In this document: one piece after another, positions 42,019 through 50,134 of the stretch
How positions within the stretch are numbered: the first letter of the stretch is position 1
Layout of the letters: each line of letters begins with the position of its first letter
Source: Haloechinothrix halophila YIM 93223
Lineage (GTDB): Bacteria; Actinomycetota; Actinomycetes; Mycobacteriales; Pseudonocardiaceae
DNA: 64,000 nt
Direction: 5' to 3'
Assembly (NCBI RefSeq): GCF_000504245.1
Contig: NZ_KI632509.1
Span: forward strand, 2,585,751 to 2,649,750
Made by a program: the position numbers and the translations under genes
The notes under the pieces: model-generated
What the model was told of the DNA's origin: nothing
The model's input: only the letters and a program-made list of their open reading frames with translations
Databases searched by the model: none

Positions 42019-42055
42019 GTGCGGGCGGCCGGAGATCTCCGGCCGCCCGCACACG
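42016..42055. terminator. Perfect 40-bp palindrome, terminator of SPFH operon
   Basis: Positions 42016-42035 and 42036-42055 are exact reverse complements with no spacer (arm CGTGTGCGGGCGGCCGGAGA). It begins 7 bp after the SPFH stop on the minus strand, so it should end the NfeD-SPFH transcript. It also touches the end of the 21-bp array. Confidence 0.8.
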
Positions 42056-42062
42056 GTGGCTG

Positions 42063-43337
42063 TTAGGGCTGGTCGTAGCCGGGTGGTGGGCCACCCTGCG
42101 GGCCGCCCGGGTTCGGCGGCTGCTGTCCCTCGTTGTCCGGCTTCTCCCCCAGCACCTTCCTGGCCTCGCTCGGGTCGCCCTTGAGGGTCTTGGCGACAGC
42201 GGGCGGCACTGGACCTGCCCCACCGGGGCCGGCCAGCGGGCCGGCGACCTCCTTCCGGGCGACCGCCTCGGCGGCGCGCACCGCCTCGGCCACCTCCGGG
42301 TCGGTCGTGGTGTCGAACCAGCTCGCGACCTCGTCCTCGTCCATCTGCGGCGGCTCCGTGACTTCCTCCGACGGCTCGTAACGGAACACACCGTCCTGAT
42401 CCTGCTTGCCGAGGCTGCGGGCGAAGCCTTCCAGCGCCTTGCCGTAGTCGCTGGGCACCATCCACACCTTGTTCGCGTCGCCCTGCGCCATCTGCGGGAG
42501 GGTCTGCAAGTACTGGTAGGCCAGCACCTCCGGCGTCGGCCTGCCAGCCTTGATCGCGGCGAACACCTTCTCGATCGCCTTCGCCTGACCCTGCGCCTGC
42601 AGGTAGCGGGCAGCGCGCTCACCCTGCGCGCGCAGGATGCGTGACTGCCGCTCCGCCTCAGCCGAGAGAATCGCGGCCTGCTTGGCGCCTTCCGCGGCCA
42701 GGATCTGGCTCTGCTTCTGACCTTCCGCCTTCTTGATCGCGGACTCCCGATCACCCTCAGCGTTGAGAATCATCGCGCGCTTCTCCCGGTCCGCGCGCAT
42801 CTGCTTCTCCATGGAGTCCTGAATGGACGGCGGCGGGTCGATCGCCTTGAGCTCGACCCGCGCCACGCGGATACCCCAGCGTCCAGTGGCCTCGTCGAGG
42901 ACACCGCGCAGCTGCTGGTTGATCTGATCGCGCGAGGTCAGCGTCTCCTCGAGGCTCATGCCACCGACCAGGTTGCGCAGCGTGGTCGTCGTCAGCTGCT
43001 CAACACCGACGATGTAGTTCGAGATCTCGTACACCGCCGCGCGCGAGTCGGTGACCTGGAAGTACACCACGGTGTCGATCGAGACGGTGAGGTTGTCCTG
43101 GGTGATCACCGGCTGCGGCGGGAACGAGACCACCTGTTCGCGCAGATCGATGCGGGCACGCACCTTGTCGAGGAACGGCACCAGGAAGTTCAGGCCGGGC
43201 GCTGCCACGGTCTTGAACTTGCCCAGTCGTTCGACCACCGCGGCCTGTGCCTGCGGCACGACCATGATCGCCTTGAAGACCACCACCGCCACGAATAAGA
43301 CAATGACGATGAGGACGATGAGGGCTGTTGCTTCCAC
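42063..43337 (-). CDS. SPFH/Band 7 (stomatin-like) membrane protein
   Basis: A 424-residue stomatin-type protein. One N-terminal helix (ALIVLIVIVLFVAVVVFKAI) is followed by the Band 7 domain (VVERLGKFKTVAAPGLNFLV ... RVELKAIDPPPSIQDSMEKQ), a long coiled coil (about 190-260, AEGDRESAIKKAEGQKQSQI), and a Pro/Gly-rich C-terminal tail. It should oligomerise in membrane microdomains and work with the NfeD-like protein encoded upstream, a standard pairing in bacteria. Confidence 0.93.
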   Translation of the reverse strand: MEATALIVLIVIVLFVAVVVFKAIMVVPQAQAAVVERLGKFKTVAAPGLNFLVPFLDKVRARIDLREQVVSFPPQPVITQDNLTVSIDTVVYFQVTDSRAAVYEISNYIVGVEQLTTTTLRNLVGGMSLEETLTSRDQINQQLRGVLDEATGRWGIRVARVELKAIDPPPSIQDSMEKQMRADREKRAMILNAEGDRESAIKKAEGQKQSQILAAEGAKQAAILSAEAERQSRILRAQGERAARYLQAQGQAKAIEKVFAAIKAGRPTPEVLAYQYLQTLPQMAQGDANKVWMVPSDYGKALEGFARSLGKQDQDGVFRYEPSEEVTEPPQMDEDEVASWFDTTTDPEVAEAVRAAEAVARKEVAGPLAGPGGAGPVPPAVAKTLKGDPSEARKVLGEKPDNEGQQPPNPGGPQGGPPPGYDQP

Positions 43338-43429
43338 TGCTGTCTACTCCCCTGTCCGATTCCTGCTGGAGGCATCGCTGGCTCGCACAGTAGTGCGGTC
43401 ACCCCCGCTGAGCATGCTGACACTGGCTC

Positions 43430-43858
43430 CTATGGCTCTGACGACACGACCGCCGTGGCGCCGGCGATCTCGACGACGGTGACGGTCGTGCCTGGCTCGA
43501 TGACCTGTCCTTCGATGAAACTGCGGGCGGACCACTCGTCGCCGGCCAACTTCACCCTGCCCTGGTGCGAATCCACAGTGGACAAGGCAACCGCACGTGC
43601 GCCAACAAGGGCATCCGCGTTGGTGCGAACTCCGGGGCCGAGCAGGAATCGGCGCTTGAGCGCGGGCCGAGCCAGCACGAGCAGTCCGATGGAGGTGACG
43701 GCGAAGACTCCGACGGCGGCGACGTGGCTGCCGGTCAGCGCCGTCGCGCCAGCGGCCGCGAGGGCGCCGGTTCCGAGCATCACCAGCACCAAGTCCCCCG
43801 AGAGCACCTCGGCCGCGAACAACGCGATGCCCGCGATTAACCAGATCAGCGCTGCCAT
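43430..43858 (-). CDS. NfeD-family membrane protein
   Basis: A 142-residue protein with three or four N-terminal helices (MAALIWLIAGIALFAAEVL, GSHVAAVGVFAVTSIGLLVL) and a C-terminal OB-fold (GARAVALSTVDSHQGRVKLA, GTTVTVVEIAGATAVV). It lacks the serine protease domain of long NfeD proteins, so it is the short NfeD1b type that pairs with SPFH proteins. The SPFH gene follows 92 bp downstream. Confidence 0.92.
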   Translation of the reverse strand: MAALIWLIAGIALFAAEVLSGDLVLVMLGTGALAAAGATALTGSHVAAVGVFAVTSIGLLVLARPALKRRFLLGPGVRTNADALVGARAVALSTVDSHQGRVKLAGDEWSARSFIEGQVIEPGTTVTVVEIAGATAVVSSEP

Positions 43859-43913
43859 AGCCCCATCGTGTCAGAAATCGGTCCGGGCCACGCGCCATTG
43901 CCGCCGCCGTGAC

Positions 43914-44756
43914 CTACGCGTGATCTGCTGACGGCTCGGTGACGAAGTCAATCAAGCGCTCGACCGAGCCGATGAGCGGCGTCTCCAGGTCGCGGAAGCT
44001 GGACACCGACGCGAGCACGTGCCGCCAGCCCGCCGCGGGCTCGCCCCAGCCAAGCGCTTCGCAGACGCCGTCCTTCCACGGCACTCCCCTCGGCACCTCC
44101 GGCCACGCCGCGATGCCCACCACTTCCGGCTTGACCGCCTGCCAGATGTCGACGTACGGATGCCCGGTGACCAGCACGTTCTCGTCCGTGATGGCGTCGA
44201 CGATGCGAGATTCCTTGCTGCCCTTGATCAGGTGGTCGACCAGCACGCCGAGACGTCGCCCCGGCCCGGTGCCGAAGTCGGCGATATAGCCCGCGAGGTC
44301 GTCGACACCGTGGAGCGGCTCGACCACGACGCCCTCGACGCGCAGGTCGTGACCCCAGACGCGCTCGACGAGCTCGGCGTCGTGGACGCCTTCCACCCAG
44401 ATGCGTGAGTCGCGGGCAGTGCGGGCACGCACCGGGCCGACATGGACCGAACCGGATGCTGACCGAGTGCGCGTGGTGTCCGGGCGATGCTTGGCGGGAA
44501 TGAGCGTGACCGGTTTGCCTTCCAGCAGGAAGCCTGCCGGATGCAGCGGGAACGCGCGCTCGGCGCCGTGCCGGTCCTCCAGGATGACGTTGCCGTGCTC
44601 GATCCGGACGACCGCGCCGCAGAACCCGCTGCCGGGATCTTCGACGACCAGCCCCGGCTCCGCCGCAACCTCGGGCACGGTTCGTTTGCGCTTACGCGAG
44701 AGGACGTCACCGTAGTTATGGGAACGCACGCCGGTGACGCTACCGGGCGGCGACAC
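43914..44756 (-). CDS. DUF3097 family protein
   Basis: A 280-residue soluble protein typical of actinobacteria and annotated only as DUF3097. Recognisable blocks are VEDPGSGFCGAVVRIEHGNV, RIWVEGVHDAELVERVWGHD, LGVLVDHLIKGSKESRI and VTGHPYVDIWQAVKPEVVGI. The VEGxxD and HxxxGSKE pattern is reminiscent of TOPRIM-like nucleic-acid enzymes, but that is my inference. GTG 44756 was used; GTG 44729 is possible. Confidence 0.87.
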   Translation of the reverse strand: MSPPGSVTGVRSHNYGDVLSRKRKRTVPEVAAEPGLVVEDPGSGFCGAVVRIEHGNVILEDRHGAERAFPLHPAGFLLEGKPVTLIPAKHRPDTTRTRSASGSVHVGPVRARTARDSRIWVEGVHDAELVERVWGHDLRVEGVVVEPLHGVDDLAGYIADFGTGPGRRLGVLVDHLIKGSKESRIVDAITDENVLVTGHPYVDIWQAVKPEVVGIAAWPEVPRGVPWKDGVCEALGWGEPAAGWRHVLASVSSFRDLETPLIGSVERLIDFVTEPSADHA

Positions 44757-44816
44757 GGGCGGAGTGCTGCCACGCCGTTCGGTGACGCTTTCCGCGAGCA
44801 GCTCAGGCCACCGTAA

Positions 44817-45746
44817 TCACTCCGCTGGCGAAACCACCCGCGTCTCCCCTACGGCCAGCGCCCACAGGTCGTCCGGGTCCTTGCCCGCTGCGGCCCATTC
44901 CTTACGGATGACCCGCAGCGGCTCGTCCGCCGGCTCGCGGGTCAGCACGAACGTGCCCCAGTGCATCGCCGCCAGTCGCCGCGCGCCAATGTCATCCAGC
45001 GCGCGGATCGACTCCTCAGGGTTCATGTGCAGGTTCCGCATGAACCAGCGCGGTTCGTACGCCCCGATCGGCATCATGGCCACGTCGATGCCCGGGTAGC
45101 GCCTGCCGACCTCGGCGAAGCACTCGCCGTAGCCGGAGTCGCCCGCGTGATACGTGCGGGTGCCGTCCGGCGCGGTGATCACCCAGCCGCCCCATAGCGT
45201 GGCGCAGGTGTCGAACAGGCCGCGCTTGCTCCAGTGCTGGGACGGGGTGAAGTCGAACCGCAGCCCCGCGACCTCGGCCGACTCCCACCAATCGAGTTCG
45301 GTCACCGTGGAGAAGCCGCGTCGGGTGAACCAGCGGCCGAGCCCTTTGCCCACCAGGATCGGTGTCGAGCGCGGCAGCCTGCGGACCGTGGGCCAGTCCA
45401 GGTGGTCGTAGTGGTTGTGGCTGATCAGCACCGCGTCGATCTCCGGCAGTTCGGACCACGCGACACCAGGTGGGGTCAACCGCGGCGGTGTGCCGAGGAT
45501 CTTGTCCGACCACACCGGGTCGATCAGTACGCACACGCCGTCGATGCGCACCACGTACGTCGCGTGCCCCACCCACGTCCAGGCCATCGCGCCATGCGGG
45601 ACCGGCGGCAAGCCGGTTCGCAGCACTGGAATCCGATCGCGGTTCTCGGTCGAGCCTCGGAAGCCGCCTTCGAGCGTGATCCGGAGCATATCGCGGGGCC
45701 CCGGTAGGGGCGCGGTGAGTCGGTCACGGAAATCAGGCCTGCGCAT
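44817..45746 (-). CDS. MBL-fold metallo-hydrolase (UlaG/NAPE-PLD-like)
   Basis: A 309-residue metallo-beta-lactamase-fold enzyme. WVGHATYVVRIDGVCVLIDP and ISHNHYDHLDW (the HxHxDH zinc motif) lie in the first half, YHAGDSGYGECF carries the bridging Asp, and AMHWGTFVLT the final His. This pattern matches the UlaG/N-acyl-phosphatidylethanolamine phospholipase D-like group. Cytoplasmic; the substrate (phosphodiester or lactone) is unknown. Confidence 0.9.
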   Translation of the reverse strand: MRRPDFRDRLTAPLPGPRDMLRITLEGGFRGSTENRDRIPVLRTGLPPVPHGAMAWTWVGHATYVVRIDGVCVLIDPVWSDKILGTPPRLTPPGVAWSELPEIDAVLISHNHYDHLDWPTVRRLPRSTPILVGKGLGRWFTRRGFSTVTELDWWESAEVAGLRFDFTPSQHWSKRGLFDTCATLWGGWVITAPDGTRTYHAGDSGYGECFAEVGRRYPGIDVAMMPIGAYEPRWFMRNLHMNPEESIRALDDIGARRLAAMHWGTFVLTREPADEPLRVIRKEWAAAGKDPDDLWALAVGETRVVSPAE

Positions 45747-45790
45747 GACCCCAGTTTCCAGTAGTTCCGTGCGTTGCGCAGGAGCCGACG

Positions 45791-46573
45791 TCAGAACAGC
45801 GGCCAGGGAATCGCCCTGATGGTGTCATGCGGTGCGGGAAACGCCCCCGTGTCGAGCAGGTCACGGGTGCGAGCACGCAGCGCGTCGATCTCGGCGTCGG
45901 TGAGGTGGCGCGACAGTGTGTCGCCCAATTCGCCATCGAGGACGTCGAGCAGTCCCGACAGCTTCTCCGCCGATTCTGGCGGCACCGGCTTGCCTGCCCA
46001 GCCCCACAGCACCGTGCGCAGCTTCGGCTCGGTGTGCAGACAAATGCCGTGGTCGACGCCGTACACCCCGCCGTCGGCGCCGAGCAGCACGTGCCCGCCC
46101 TTGCGGTCGGTGTTGTTGACGACGACGTCCAGCAGCGCCAGCTCGGCGACGTCGTGGCGTGCGGAGTGGGCCAGCACAACGGGCGAGCCGAACCGGTCAT
46201 GGGCGTGGAGCACGACGTGCCAGCCCTCCGGGACGTCGTCCGGCGCGACGACATCGACCAGCTCGGTCGGTCCTGAGTCGATCCAGAGCTGCACCATGCC
46301 CTCGCCGAGCGGGCCGTCGCGCAGCACCGTCGGCGGCACCCGGCCCAGGCCGGTGGCGGTCGCGATCAGGTAGGTGGCCACCTCGCGGCCCGCGAGTGTG
46401 CCGTCCGGGAAGTCCCACAGCGGGCGCTCGCCCGCGATGGGCTTGTAGACCGCGTTGGCGGTGCGGCCGTCGAGTCGCAGCGAGCAGTACAGCGTGGCAT
46501 TGGACGCGTCGAGCAGGCGTCCCTCCACCTCAAGCTCGCCGTGCGTGACGAGATCGACGTCGGCGGGGTCCAT
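45791..46573 (-). CDS. SCO1664-family (kinase-like fold) protein
   Basis: A 260-residue protein found next to mycothiol ligase mshC in actinobacteria (Rv2133c/SCO1664 family). Segments YCSLRLDGRTANAVYKPIAG (with the Lys typical of phosphoinositide-kinase-like folds), WDFPDGTLAGREVATYLIA, NNTDRKGGHVLLG and YGVDHGICLH resemble the PI3/4-kinase catalytic layout (DRxxxN-like NTDRKGGH, then DHGxCL). Activity is unproven. It follows DUF3090 by 18 bp on the same strand. mshC itself is not in the window; the MBL gene takes its place. Confidence 0.88.
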   Translation of the reverse strand: MDPADVDLVTHGELEVEGRLLDASNATLYCSLRLDGRTANAVYKPIAGERPLWDFPDGTLAGREVATYLIATATGLGRVPPTVLRDGPLGEGMVQLWIDSGPTELVDVVAPDDVPEGWHVVLHAHDRFGSPVVLAHSARHDVAELALLDVVVNNTDRKGGHVLLGADGGVYGVDHGICLHTEPKLRTVLWGWAGKPVPPESAEKLSGLLDVLDGELGDTLSRHLTDAEIDALRARTRDLLDTGAFPAPHDTIRAIPWPLF

Positions 46574-46591
46574 GGCGCAACAGTAGCGGGC

Positions 46592-47167
46592 TCAGCCCTC
46601 GAGGAGACCCGACTCACGTCGGTAGCCGTTCTGCCTCGGGCAGATGTGTCCCTCGGGGTCCAGCGGCTCACCGCACAGCGGGCACGGCTTGCGGCCAGCG
46701 TTCACCACGCGCTCGGCGCGCTCGGCGAAGGCTCGCGCGTAGCCAGGTGAGAGGAACACCCGGACGGCGTCCGGCCCCTCCTCGGTGTCGTCGAGCACCA
46801 CCGTCTCGTCGACCTCCTCGTCGGTGACGGCGAGCAGTTCGATCACGATCGAGCTGGACTCGGCGTCCCAGCCGAGTCCCATGGTGCCGACGCGGAACTC
46901 CTCGTCGACGGGGACCTCGAGCGGGTCGTTGTCGACCATGTCGGCAGGCGCCTCGTCGGGCACCTCGGTGTCGAACCGGCTGGCCACCTCTTCCAGCAGT
47001 GAGCTGAGCCGCTCCGAGAGCACCTGAAGCTGCTGCTTTTCGAGCGTGACGCTGATCAGCCTCGGCGGCTCACTCGCCTGCAAGTAGAACGTGCGGTCGC
47101 CGGGTTCGCCGACCGTGCCGGAGACGAACCGATCGGGATGACGGAAAACGTGAATCACACGAGCCAT
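46592..47167 (-). CDS. DUF3090 family protein
   Basis: A 191-residue protein starting MARVIHVFRHPDRFVSGTVG, ending with a zinc ribbon CPLCGEPLDPEGHICPR. It belongs to the Rv2134c/SCO1665 family, conserved beside SCO1664-like and phosphatase genes. Function unknown. Its start (47167) is 80 bp from the divergent peptidase start. In mycobacteria the next gene upstream is the histidine phosphatase; here that gene is at 53958-54653, separated by about 6.8 kb of other genes. Confidence 0.9.
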   Translation of the reverse strand: MARVIHVFRHPDRFVSGTVGEPGDRTFYLQASEPPRLISVTLEKQQLQVLSERLSSLLEEVASRFDTEVPDEAPADMVDNDPLEVPVDEEFRVGTMGLGWDAESSSIVIELLAVTDEEVDETVVLDDTEEGPDAVRVFLSPGYARAFAERAERVVNAGRKPCPLCGEPLDPEGHICPRQNGYRRESGLLEG

Positions 47168-47246
47168 GACATCAACGACCCTAAGCCACCCCGTGTTGAT
47201 CCGCGCGACCGGCATCGCCGAGGCGTTTCGCACTATCCTCGCCTGG

Positions 47247-49277
47247 GTGAGCAGCATCGCACCGTATGGCACCTGGGAATCTCCGATCACGGCCGAGATG
47301 GCCGCCGCGGCGAGTGGCGCGGCCCACTGGACGGATTTCGTTCAGAGCGAAATCGCCTGGGCGCAGCCGCTGACGAGTGAGGGTGGCCGGGTCACGCTGT
47401 TACGGGAGACGCCGTCCGGTGTCGAGGAGCTGGTGCCCGCGCCATACAACGTGCGCAACCGGGTGCACGAGTACGGCGGCAGGCCGTGGGCCGCGGTCGG
47501 TGCTTCGATCGCGTTCACCAATTGGGACGACCAACGCCTCTACCTGCGCCGGGCTGACGGCAGTATCGCCGCGCTGACCCCGGAACCCGACACGCCCCAG
47601 GGCCTGCGCTACGCCGACCTGACCGCTGGCCCCGGCGGCGAGATCTGGGCGGTGCGGGAGACGATCACCGGGCCGAAGCCCACCGACGTCGCCCGCGACC
47701 AGGTCGCGATCAGCCTCGACGGCGAGATCCGCGTGCTCGGCGCGAGCCACCACTTCCTCACCGCGCCGAAACCGTCCCCCGACGGACGCAAGGCCGCCTG
47801 GCTGGGCTGGGACCACCCGGACATGCCGTGGGATACCGCCCAGTTGTGTGTCGCCGAGATCGGTGCCGACGGCCGGTTCGCCGAGCACAGCGTGCTGAGT
47901 GGCGGACACGGCGTTGCGGGTGTGGAACACGGCGTCGGGAACGTCGAACACAGCGTCCTGAGTGCAGGACACGGCGTCGTGGGTGTGGAACACGGCGTCG
48001 GGAACGCGGGACGCGACGTCGCGGTATGCCAGGTCGAGTGGGAGTCGGACGACACCCTGCTCGCGCTGGCCGATCCGGACGGCTGGTGGAACCTCTTCCG
48101 TATCGGTCTCGACGGCAGCAGGGTCAACCTCGCCCCGGTGGCCGAAGAGATCGGCGGAGCGCTGTGGCAGCTGGGTTACCGCTGGTTCCAGCCGCTCGGT
48201 GACGGCCGCCACGCCGTGCTGCGCTCGGGCGGGCTCGCGGTACTGGACGAACGCGACGGAACGGTCACCGGCGTCGCGGCCACGGCCGATCTGCCAGCCT
48301 GGTCGGCCACCCTCGCCGTCAGGGACGGCGTCGTCACCGGGGTCGCCGCGGGACCGCGTACCCAACCGACCGTGGTCGCTGTCGACGTGCGGAGTGAGAC
48401 CATGCGGGAGGTCAGCGAGCCACGTGGTGAGCGGGTGCCCGACGGATACCTGCCCGTACCGGTCGCGCGGCGCTTCGCAGGCGCGGATGGCGTCGAGATC
48501 CCCGCCTACGTCTATCCGCCCACCAACCCCGACTTCGCCGCGCCGGACGGTGAACTGCCGCCGTATGTGGTGCACGTCCACGGCGGGCCGACGAGCGCCG
48601 TCTCCCCCGCGCTGAGCATGCAGCTCGCGTACTTCACCAGCAGGGGCATCGGCATCGTCGCCGTCAACTACGGCGGCTCCACCGGCTATGGCAGGCGATA
48701 CCGGGAGCGGCTGCGCGAGCAGTGGGGCGTGGTCGACGTCGCGGACTGTGCCACGGTCGCCGAGGCGCTGGCCACAGCGGGCACCGCCGACCCGCGGCGG
48801 CTGGCGATCCGTGGCGGCAGCGCTGGCGGCTACACCGGGGCGCTGTCGGCGAGTACGACCACGACCTACGCCGCCGCGACGATCATGTTCCCCGTCATCG
48901 ACATGCTCACCTTCGCCAGCGGCGAGACGCACGACTTCGAGTCGCGGTACCTGGACAGCATGGTCGGACCGCTGCCGGAGCAGCGGCAGCGCTACATCGA
49001 CCGCTCCCCGATCACGCACGTGTCATCACTGGCCTGCCCGGTGCTGCTGCTACAGGGCGCGGAGGACGAGATCTGCCCGCCCGCGCAGGCGGAGAGCTTC
49101 GTCGAGCCGCTGGCTGGCTCCGGCATCCCGCATGCCTACCGGTGCTTCGACGGTGAGCAGCATGGCTTCCGCCGCGCCGAGACGATCATCGAGGCGCTGG
49201 AGGCTGAGCTGTCGTTCTACGGCCAGACGCTCGGGTTCGACCCGCCAGGCGTGCCGACGCTGCCGCTACGCCGGTGA
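47247..49277 (+). CDS. S9 family prolyl oligopeptidase-like peptidase
   Basis: A 676-residue protein with an N-terminal beta-propeller (about 1-400) and a C-terminal alpha/beta hydrolase domain. Catalytic elements are RGGSAGGYTGALS (Ser), GAEDEICPP (Asp) and FDGEQHGFRR (His), preceded by VHGGPTSAVSP. GTG 47247 gives the usual N-terminus; the frame extends up to 47166, but that would overlap the divergent gene. Residues about 217-258 consist of six 7-residue repeats with GHGV/EHGV cores, encoded by 21-bp repeats (locus C). It lies inside the propeller, probably as a loop. No signal peptide, so cytoplasmic. Confidence 0.9.
   Translation: MSSIAPYGTWESPITAEMAAAASGAAHWTDFVQSEIAWAQPLTSEGGRVTLLRETPSGVEELVPAPYNVRNRVHEYGGRPWAAVGASIAFTNWDDQRLYLRRADGSIAALTPEPDTPQGLRYADLTAGPGGEIWAVRETITGPKPTDVARDQVAISLDGEIRVLGASHHFLTAPKPSPDGRKAAWLGWDHPDMPWDTAQLCVAEIGADGRFAEHSVLSGGHGVAGVEHGVGNVEHSVLSAGHGVVGVEHGVGNAGRDVAVCQVEWESDDTLLALADPDGWWNLFRIGLDGSRVNLAPVAEEIGGALWQLGYRWFQPLGDGRHAVLRSGGLAVLDERDGTVTGVAATADLPAWSATLAVRDGVVTGVAAGPRTQPTVVAVDVRSETMREVSEPRGERVPDGYLPVPVARRFAGADGVEIPAYVYPPTNPDFAAPDGELPPYVVHVHGGPTSAVSPALSMQLAYFTSRGIGIVAVNYGGSTGYGRRYRERLREQWGVVDVADCATVAEALATAGTADPRRLAIRGGSAGGYTGALSASTTTTYAAATIMFPVIDMLTFASGETHDFESRYLDSMVGPLPEQRQRYIDRSPITHVSSLACPVLLLQGAEDEICPPAQAESFVEPLAGSGIPHAYRCFDGEQHGFRRAETIIEALEAELSFYGQTLGFDPPGVPTLPLRR
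47895..48020 (+). repeat. 21-bp tandem repeats, locus C, in frame within peptidase gene
   Basis: Six 21-bp units start at 47895, 47916, 47937, 47958, 47979 and 48000. Each ends with GGACACGGCGTC or a close variant, the same core as locus B. Units 1-3 (openings CTGAGTG, GCGGGTG, GGGAACG) repeat as units 4-6, so there is also a 63-bp period. They keep the reading frame open and encode 42 residues. A possible degenerate unit precedes them (47874-47894). Confidence 0.88.
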
Positions 49278-49702
49278 CACGCGAGGCCAGGACTATGCGA
49301 CTCAGCACCGGTGAAGCGCGACGACGCTTCACCGAAGCGCGGGTGGCGCGACTGGCCACCGCCGGTGCCGACGCCGTGCCGCACGTGGTGCCGGTGACGT
49401 TCGCCGTGGACGGTGACGCGATCGTGTTCGCCGTCGACCACAAACCGAAGACGACGACGGCACTCCGGCGACTGCGCAACATCGCGGCCAACCCCGCCGT
49501 GAGCCTGCTCGTGGATCACTACGAGGACGACTGGACGCGCCTGTGGTGGGCGCGGGCGGACGGGCACGCCCAGGTGCGCACCGAGGACCCGCCCGCCGTG
49601 GCGCTGCTCGCGGCGAAGTACCCGGCGTATGCCGAGCGGCCGCCGGAGGGACCCGTGGTGCGGGTCGACGTCAGCCGGTGGAGCGGTTGGTCGGCGGCGT
49701 AG
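49274..49702 (+). CDS. PPOX-class F420-dependent oxidoreductase (TIGR03668-like)
   Basis: A 142-residue split-barrel protein. RFTEARVARLATAGADAVPH, then VVPVTFAVDGDAIVFAVDHK and RLRNIAANPAVSLLVDHYED, fit the TIGR03668 F420-binding subfamily. GTG 49274 overlaps the peptidase stop as GTGA; ATG 49295 is a possible alternative. Its chemistry probably is F420H2-dependent reduction, but the substrate is unknown. It is only distantly similar to the other PPOX protein at 41412-41822. Confidence 0.88.
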   Translation: MTREARTMRLSTGEARRRFTEARVARLATAGADAVPHVVPVTFAVDGDAIVFAVDHKPKTTTALRRLRNIAANPAVSLLVDHYEDDWTRLWWARADGHAQVRTEDPPAVALLAAKYPAYAERPPEGPVVRVDVSRWSGWSAA

Positions 49703-49720
49703 GGCTCACGGCGAACCGGC

Positions 49721-50083
49721 TCACCGGTGGGCGAGCACGTTGATGACCGTGCTGCCCGGATCTTCGACGAAAAAGCGCCGCACGCCCCACGGCTCGTCCG
49801 TCAACGGGTAGACGACGCGCAGGCCGCGTTCCACCGCGGCGGCGTGTGCGGCGTCCACCGCAGCGGGGTCACCGACGTCGACGCCGAAGCGCGGTTGGGG
49901 GTTCTCCATACCCGCTGGCGGGATGATGACCTGTGCCGTCGGGTTGGCGGGTGAGGTGAGTCCGAGCACGGGGTCGTCCATGGCGACCCGCAGCCCGAGT
50001 ACCTCGACGTAGAAGTCCCTGGAGCCAGCGACGTCGGTTCCATCCGCGTAGGGCACGATCCTGGTTACTGACACGGTGTCCAT
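49721..50083 (-). CDS. VOC family protein (glyoxalase/bleomycin-resistance fold)
   Basis: A 120-residue VOC-fold protein starting MDTVSVTRIVPYADGTDVAG. FYVEVLGLRVAMDDPVLGL and PWGVRRFFVEDPGSTVINVL are the two beta-alpha-beta-beta-beta modules' hallmark ends. The metal ligand at the C-terminal Glu (FVEDP) is kept, while an N-terminal His is absent. Activity cannot be assigned. It converges on the PPOX gene and is followed upstream by an AraC-type regulator on the same strand. Confidence 0.87.
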   Translation of the reverse strand: MDTVSVTRIVPYADGTDVAGSRDFYVEVLGLRVAMDDPVLGLTSPANPTAQVIIPPAGMENPQPRFGVDVGDPAAVDAAHAAAVERGLRVVYPLTDEPWGVRRFFVEDPGSTVINVLAHR

Positions 50084-50134
50084 GCCTGCCAGAGTGCCGG
50101 GTGGCAACGCGGGTGTCTTGGACGAACGCGAAAT

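Noticed and set aside
47400-49019. 539-codon minus-strand frame
   Set aside because: Antisense to the S9 peptidase, without recognisable domains; codon-position shadow.
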